From: Actinomycetota bacterium
GTDB taxonomy: Bacteria; Actinomycetota; Thermoleophilia; UBA2241
Direction: 5' to 3'
NCBI GenBank assembly: GCA_003157715.1
Contig: PMKK01000087.1
Location: forward strand, 1-8,664
Length of the DNA stretch: 8,664 bases
Both the position numbers and the translations under genes were made by a program. The stretch's first letter is position 1, and each line of letters begins with the position of its first letter. A model generated the notes under the pieces. It made no database searches and had not been told where the DNA came from. It saw nothing but the letters and a program-made list of their open reading frames with translations. Shown piece after piece: positions 5,400-8,664 of this stretch.

Positions 5400-6279
5400 C
5401 CCGCTGAGGCCCCTGCGCGATCGGCTTCGTGGCGAGGCGCAGCGCCAGGGGGTGCCGCTGGACGTGGTCGAGAAGGACTTCGCCCTGGGCCATGTCCTCG
5501 CCTCGATCTATCGCGGCGCCGAGCTCGCGGATGTTCTCGTCTTCAAGGGCGGGACGGCGCTGAAGAAGGCCTACTTCGGCGACTATCGTTTCTCCGTGGA
5601 TCTCGACTTCACGGCAGTGGCTGGGCCGCGTGGCGACGAGCTTGCGCGCCGAGTAGCGGTCGTAGCGGCAGAGGCCGGTCGTCGCCTCGAGGAGCAAGGT
5701 CCGTTCTCCGTGAGCTCGTCACGACTGCCGGAGCTCCGGGGCCATCCCGGCGACCAAGAAGCTTTTCGGGTGCTCGTGCAGTTCCCGTGGCAGCGCACTC
5801 CCCTCTGTGCGATCAAACTGGAGATCACGACGGACGAACCCGTGATGCTGCCCGTGGAGCCCCGCGTTCTTCTCCACGGCTACGACGAGGAGCTCGAGGC
5901 GACCCTGTGCTGCTACTCGCTTGAGGAGATAGTCGCCGAGAAGCTCCGTACGCTGCGGCAGGCTGAGAAGCGGCTCGAGCAAGGGCGCTGGCCGCGCAAC
6001 TGTGCCCGCGACTACTACGACCTGTGGCGCCTCTTGCGCCAGCCTGTGCGACAGCTCGATCTTGAGGCGGCTATCGCGATTCTGCCGACCAAGTGCGAGG
6101 TCAGAGGAGTGACCTATCGATCGGCGGATGACTTCTTCTCCAGCGGCGTTCTGGCAGAAGCGGCGCGCCAGTGGAACTCGAGTCTGGCTGCGCTCGTAAG
6201 GCCGCTGCCGCCGTTTAAGGCGACGATCGGGAAGTTGCGTGGCGAGCTGGCGGCAGCGCTGCCGGTCGCAGAAGCCTGA
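5392..6279 (+). CDS. abiEii: AbiEii-family nucleotidyltransferase toxin
   Basis: The product has 295 residues, about the normal length for the family. The polymerase-beta-like nucleotidyltransferase core is clear: F51-K-G-G-T-A-L-K-K-A-Y-F-G (motif I), followed by R66-F-S-V-D-L-D-F with the metal-binding pair D70/D72. Further conserved blocks are I-K142-L-E-I, Y175-S-L-E-E-I-V-A-E-K184-L and C-A-R206-D-Y-Y-D210-L-W-R-L. AbiEii proteins are growth-inhibiting toxins; related mycobacterial MenT enzymes add nucleotides to the tRNA acceptor end, so tRNA is a likely but unproven substrate here. All core residues look intact, so the protein is probably active. The ATG overlaps the antitoxin stop (5392-5399), implying coupled translation. 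A hairpin lies shortly after the stop. Confidence 0.92.
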   Translation: MSDPLRPLRDRLRGEAQRQGVPLDVVEKDFALGHVLASIYRGAELADVLVFKGGTALKKAYFGDYRFSVDLDFTAVAGPRGDELARRVAVVAAEAGRRLEEQGPFSVSSSRLPELRGHPGDQEAFRVLVQFPWQRTPLCAIKLEITTDEPVMLPVEPRVLLHGYDEELEATLCCYSLEEIVAEKLRTLRQAEKRLEQGRWPRNCARDYYDLWRLLRQPVRQLDLEAAIAILPTKCEVRGVTYRSADDFFSSGVLAEAARQWNSSLAALVRPLPPFKATIGKLRGELAAALPVAEA

Positions 6280-6307
6280 CGCGGCTCGCCTGCGATGCGG
6301 ACGGTGA

Positions 6308-6328
6308 GTCGGCTGGTCCTGAGCCGAC
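6308..6328 (+). terminator. Hairpin after the AbiE operon, possible terminator
   Basis: GTCGGCT (6308-6314) pairs with AGCCGAC (6322-6328) over 7 bp with a 7-nt loop, 28 nt after the toxin stop. There is no T-run, which is common in GC-rich actinobacteria, so the terminator role is a guess from position. Confidence 0.4.
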
Positions 6329-6348
6329 CTGAGCCGGCCGGACAGGGG

Positions 6349-6354
6349 TAGGAT
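6349..6354 (+). promoter_or_regulatory. Possible -10 element of a leaderless esterase mRNA
   Basis: TAGGAT lies 6 nt before the ATG at 6361, the spacing expected for a -10 box of a leaderless transcript. No convincing -35 is seen. The AGGA inside it, 7 nt from the ATG, could instead serve as a weak ribosome binding site, so the two readings cannot be separated by eye. Confidence 0.35.
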
Positions 6355-6360
6355 GGCGCC

Positions 6361-7332
6361 ATGAGACCGCCGGAGCCGCCGCCAACGTCGCGCCCCTCCC
6401 AGATGCGGCGCTACCGGGCCGCCCGCAGACCTCCCTCAGTGCTCACCCGGCGCGAGCTGCTGCTCGGCGGCGCCGGCGTGTGCGCCGCGCTGGCGGCCGG
6501 CGCGGCCGTGGAGCGCGGCCGCATCGTCGGTGAGGTCAAGCATCTCCTGACACACTCCGAGCACGGTCTTGTCCCGACGCACCAGGCAGCCACAGTCGTC
6601 TACCGCAGCTTCCACTCGCGCGTCCTTGGCAAGGAGGTGGCCTACGGCATTGCCTGGCCGGCGGGCGCAAGGGCCGGCGAGCCGCTGCCGGTGTGCTTCT
6701 GTCTGCCCGGTCGCGGCGGTGGTCCGCGGTCGATCCTCGGCGCGCAGCTGCCCTTCGCCGACTATCTCGACGAGGCGGTGAAGAGCACGGGCAAACCCTT
6801 CGCCCTGGCCGCGATCGACGGCGGCCAGAGCTACTGGCACCACCGCGTCGGCGGCGAAGACCGCATGGCCATGCTGATCGAGGAGTTCATCCCGCTCTGC
6901 GAGCGTCGCTACCACCTGGGCGGCAGCCGCTCGCGCCGCGCCGCCATGGGCTGGTCGATGGGCGGCTACGGCGTGCTGCTGGCCACCGAGACCTACCGCC
7001 GGCTCTTCGCCGCCGTGGTCGCCACAAGCCCGGCGGTCTGGCCGAGCTATGCGGCCATGATGGAAGGCCCACGCGACGCCTTCGACAGCGCCGCCGACTT
7101 TGCCGCCCACGACGTCATCGGCCACGCGGCGCTGCTGGCCGGCACGCCGCTGCTCGTGGAGTGCGGCACGGCCGACCCCTTCTACCCCTACGTGCGTGAC
7201 CTCTGCGACGGGCTACCGGCCGGCGCCCACTTCCAGTTTGGCCCCGGAGGTCACGACTACGTCTGCTGGAGGACTTTCGAGCCGGCCGCCCTCGAGTTCA
7301 CGGCCCGGCACCTGGGTGTGGCGCGAACGTAG
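6361..7332 (+). CDS. Tat-exported alpha/beta-hydrolase, putative esterase
   Basis: The product has 323 residues. A long basic N-terminus leads into a twin-arginine signal: T29-R-R-E-L-L-L, then a hydrophobic Gly/Ala-rich stretch to about residue 50, so export as a folded protein is likely. The hydrolase core shows P-V-C-F-C-L-P-G-R-G-G-G (about 115-122, the oxyanion-side strand), the nucleophile elbow G197-W-S199-M-G-G-Y-G, an acid at D272 in E-C-G-T-A-D-P-F, and the histidine H298 in G-P-G-G-H-D-Y. These give a complete Ser-Asp-His triad in the right order. The G-x-S-x-G-G elbow and the distal G-G-H-D-Y resemble the esterase D / antigen 85-like family; substrate is not predictable. An alternative start at residue 15 (6403) would also keep the signal. 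It stands apart from the AbiE operon, after a hairpin, and is probably transcribed alone. Confidence 0.85.
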   Translation: MRPPEPPPTSRPSQMRRYRAARRPPSVLTRRELLLGGAGVCAALAAGAAVERGRIVGEVKHLLTHSEHGLVPTHQAATVVYRSFHSRVLGKEVAYGIAWPAGARAGEPLPVCFCLPGRGGGPRSILGAQLPFADYLDEAVKSTGKPFALAAIDGGQSYWHHRVGGEDRMAMLIEEFIPLCERRYHLGGSRSRRAAMGWSMGGYGVLLATETYRRLFAAVVATSPAVWPSYAAMMEGPRDAFDSAADFAAHDVIGHAALLAGTPLLVECGTADPFYPYVRDLCDGLPAGAHFQFGPGGHDYVCWRTFEPAALEFTARHLGVART

Positions 7333-7413
7333 GCGAGCGCGGACCCAAGCGTCGCGGCAGAGAGCCGACGTGGCGAAGCTGACGAAGCTGACTGCCAGAG
7401 GATCCCCCCTCTC

Positions 7414-7432
7414 GCGGGCTCCGGCGAGCCGC
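7414..7432 (+). terminator. Possible terminator hairpin after the esterase gene
   Basis: GGCTC (7417-7421) pairs with GAGCC (7426-7430) around a CGGC tetraloop, extended past a one-base bulge by GC/GC. It is followed by TTGAG rather than a T-run. It lies about 80 nt after the esterase stop. Confidence 0.3.
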
Positions 7433-7626
7433 TTGAGAAGCGTACCCGGAGCCCCGTCCTGCCGACGACCCTGCCGACGTCCCGCCGACGCTCCCTCTTG
7501 CCCACTTCGCCGATCTCTAGACGCAACCTTGCCCAGAAGTGTTCTCAGGCTGGGCTAAAGAATCTAGACGAACGTTCTACTGCCGTGCCCGGGCCTGCCG
7601 ATGAAGTTCGTACCAAAAGTCGCGAA

Positions 7627-7633
7627 GGGGAGG
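7627..7633 (+). promoter_or_regulatory. Strong ribosome binding site of the propeller gene
   Basis: GGGGAGG lies 7 nt before the ATG at 7641 and fixes the start; the signal peptide begins right after it. Confidence 0.8.
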
Positions 7634-7640
7634 TCCGTCC

Positions 7641-8664
7641 ATGAACACTCAACCCAAGTCCCGGCCTCGGCAAGCGGCCTGCAGCACGGCGCTGCTGGCG
7701 CTCGCGGTGGCGCTGCTGGCCTGTCTGTTCGCCGCGCCGGCGATGGCCGCCCCGGGACTGCAATGTCACGACACTCAGGTGACCGTGACTGAGTTTCCCG
7801 TTGCCGTGTCGACCGCCCAGAAGGCCGACCCGCGCACCGACGGCAGCACCGTGGTCTGGTCGGACGGCCGCAACGGCGCCGCCGCCATCTACGCCTTCAG
7901 TCTGGATGCCCAGCAGGAGTCGCCCGTCGCCAGCGCCGCCGGCGACCTCGTGGCGCCCGCGGTCACCAACGGCGCGGTCTTCTGGACCGACTTGAGCGGC
8001 ACGGACCCGGTAGTGACCGGCTTCGACCCCAGCCTCACGCCGTCGCAATTCGCCATCGGCAGCGATCCCGGCCGGCAGGTGGCGGCCGACGGCGACTACG
8101 TCGTGTTCACCGATATCGCGGGCGGCGCCTCGCACATCTACGGCTACAATCGCAAGACCCAGCAGGTGTTCGCCATCTGCACCGCCGACGGCGACCAGAG
8201 CAACCCCGCCATCAGCGGCGACATCGTCGTCTGGCAGGACGACCGCAGCGGCAACTGGGACATCTACGGCGCCGACCTTGCGCAGGTGCCGGGCTCCGGC
8301 GCCGGCGCCGGCGAGCAGACGAGCGCCCTCCTGAGCAGCCGCGTCGGTTGTGGCCTGCCGGCCGAGATCGCCGTCTGCACCGCCGACGGCGATCAGACCC
8401 ATCCGGCGATCTTCGGCACGACCGTCGTCTGGCAGGACGACCGCGACGGCGACTCCGACATCTACGGCGTCGACCTCTGGCAGTTTGCCGACTCCGGCCT
8501 CACGCGGGCTGCCCACCGCGTGTCGAGTCCCCCGCTGGGCTGCGACGGCTCGGGCGAGTTCGCCGTCTGCACCGCCGACGGCGATCAGGTCGACCCCACG
8601 ATCAGCGGCAGCCTGGTGGCCTGGGAGGACTATCGCAACGGCGCCGGCAACGCCGACATCTACG
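7641..8664 (+). CDS. Secreted TolB-like beta-propeller repeat protein (3' truncated by window)
   Basis: An open frame of 341 codons starts at 7641 after a strong ribosome binding site and runs off the right edge. Residues 1-36 form a signal peptide: basic start, hydrophobic A-L-L-A-L-A-V-A-L-L core, cleavage after A-M-A36. The rest is built of propeller-like repeats with the pattern V-V-W-x-D-x-R-x-G-x-x-D-I-Y-G-x-D-L: W73 (S-D-G-R-N-G), a diverged W/F-T-D repeat near 115, F-T-D near 155, W198-Q-D-D-R, W264-Q-D-D-R and W-E-D-Y-R at the end. The last three blades each begin with C-T-A-D-G-D-Q (Cys at 180, 246 and 310), and the last two have a second Cys 10-12 residues before, suggesting disulfides. 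The stretch D-R-D-G-D-S-D resembles a calcium loop. Such proteins are usually extracellular binding or surface proteins. It probably contains more blades or other domains beyond the window. Confidence 0.85.
   Translation, partial: MNTQPKSRPRQAACSTALLALAVALLACLFAAPAMAAPGLQCHDTQVTVTEFPVAVSTAQKADPRTDGSTVVWSDGRNGAAAIYAFSLDAQQESPVASAAGDLVAPAVTNGAVFWTDLSGTDPVVTGFDPSLTPSQFAIGSDPGRQVAADGDYVVFTDIAGGASHIYGYNRKTQQVFAICTADGDQSNPAISGDIVVWQDDRSGNWDIYGADLAQVPGSGAGAGEQTSALLSSRVGCGLPAEIAVCTADGDQTHPAIFGTTVVWQDDRDGDSDIYGVDLWQFADSGLTRAAHRVSSPPLGCDGSGEFAVCTADGDQVDPTISGSLVAWEDYRNGAGNADIY
8170..8588 (+). repeat. Near-identical 29-nt direct repeats inside the propeller gene
   Basis: The 29 nt at 8368-8396 and 8560-8588 are identical (core GTCTGCACCGCCGACGGCGA), and 8170-8198 matches them at 27 of 29 positions. 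Spacings are 198 and 192 nt, that is 66 and 64 codons. A second shared block, GTCGTCTGGCAGGACGACCG, occurs near 8226 and 8424. This indicates recent duplication or conversion of propeller blades. Confidence 0.85.

Larger units (their letters stand above)
7333..7640 (+). other. Gene-free spacer with short tandem repeats
   Basis: No plausible gene or structural RNA is seen. It holds a perfect tandem of GAAGCTGAC (7375-7392), a hairpin at 7414-7432, a 12-nt-period repeat CCTGCCGACGAC / CCTGCCGACGTC / diverged copy (7458-7493), a GCCCAG...CTGGGC stem with a 13-nt loop (7531-7555), and the palindrome GAACGTTC (7570-7577). It must also carry the promoter of the next gene, but I cannot place one with confidence. 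Confidence 0.5.

Noticed and set aside
7570..7577. GAACGTTC palindrome as an SOS (LexA) box
   Set aside because: The actinobacterial LexA site has four bases between the GAAC and GTTC halves; here they are adjacent, and the nearby gene has no link to DNA repair.
7545..8516. Minus-strand open frame of 323 codons opposite the propeller gene
   Set aside because: The + strand frame has a ribosome binding site, signal peptide and repeat motifs and stays open to the window end. The minus frame only mirrors the repeats (V-D-V-x-V-A-x-A-V-V-L-P-D-D).
1..8664. CRISPR array, rRNA, tRNA, insertion sequence or replication origin
   Set aside because: No regularly spaced identical repeats, RNA gene signatures, transposase motifs with terminal repeats, or origin boxes were found by reading both strands.

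Overview
The window is GC-rich bacterial DNA with actinobacterial habits: ATGA gene overlaps, leaderless-looking starts, a monoderm-type adaptor carrying a peptidoglycan-binding domain, and a Tat-type signal. A deep-branching soil actinobacterium (for example of the Thermoleophilia type) is plausible, but this is inference from style and not from a marker gene. All supported genes lie on the + strand.

Region 1 (1-4032) is the 3' part of a MacB-type ABC export operon. It contains the last 33 codons of the ATPase, a lipoprotein resembling half of a membrane-fusion adaptor, a full-length adaptor, and a MacB/FtsX-like permease. ATGA overlaps couple ATPase to lipoprotein and adaptor to permease. 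The full-length adaptor joins a peptidoglycan-binding domain, known in actinobacterial adaptors, to a roughly 190-residue insertion made of Ser/Thr-rich linkers around an IPT/TIG domain, which looks unusual. The substrate cannot be read from the sequence.

Region 2 (4033-4547) has no gene I can support. Its right end is a dense regulatory site: a 21-bp near-perfect inverted repeat (20 of 21 positions) frames a promoter whose -10 lies only 7 nt from the ATG of the next gene, so that mRNA is probably leaderless. A third, degenerate arm copy lies about 80 nt upstream of the initiation region.

Region 3 (4548-6279) is an AbiE-type (type IV) toxin-antitoxin or abortive-infection pair. An AbiEi-like winged-helix antitoxin/regulator overlaps an AbiEii-like nucleotidyltransferase toxin by 8 nt. 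The inverted repeat upstream fits the known autoregulation of AbiE loci by AbiEi.

Region 4 (6280-8664) holds a Tat-exported alpha/beta-hydrolase (esterase family) with its own short leader, a 308-nt gene-free spacer, and the first 341 codons of a secreted TolB-like beta-propeller protein that runs off the right edge. Genes on both sides of the AbiE pair encode cell-envelope or secreted proteins, so the pair looks like a defence cassette set into an envelope/export neighbourhood.
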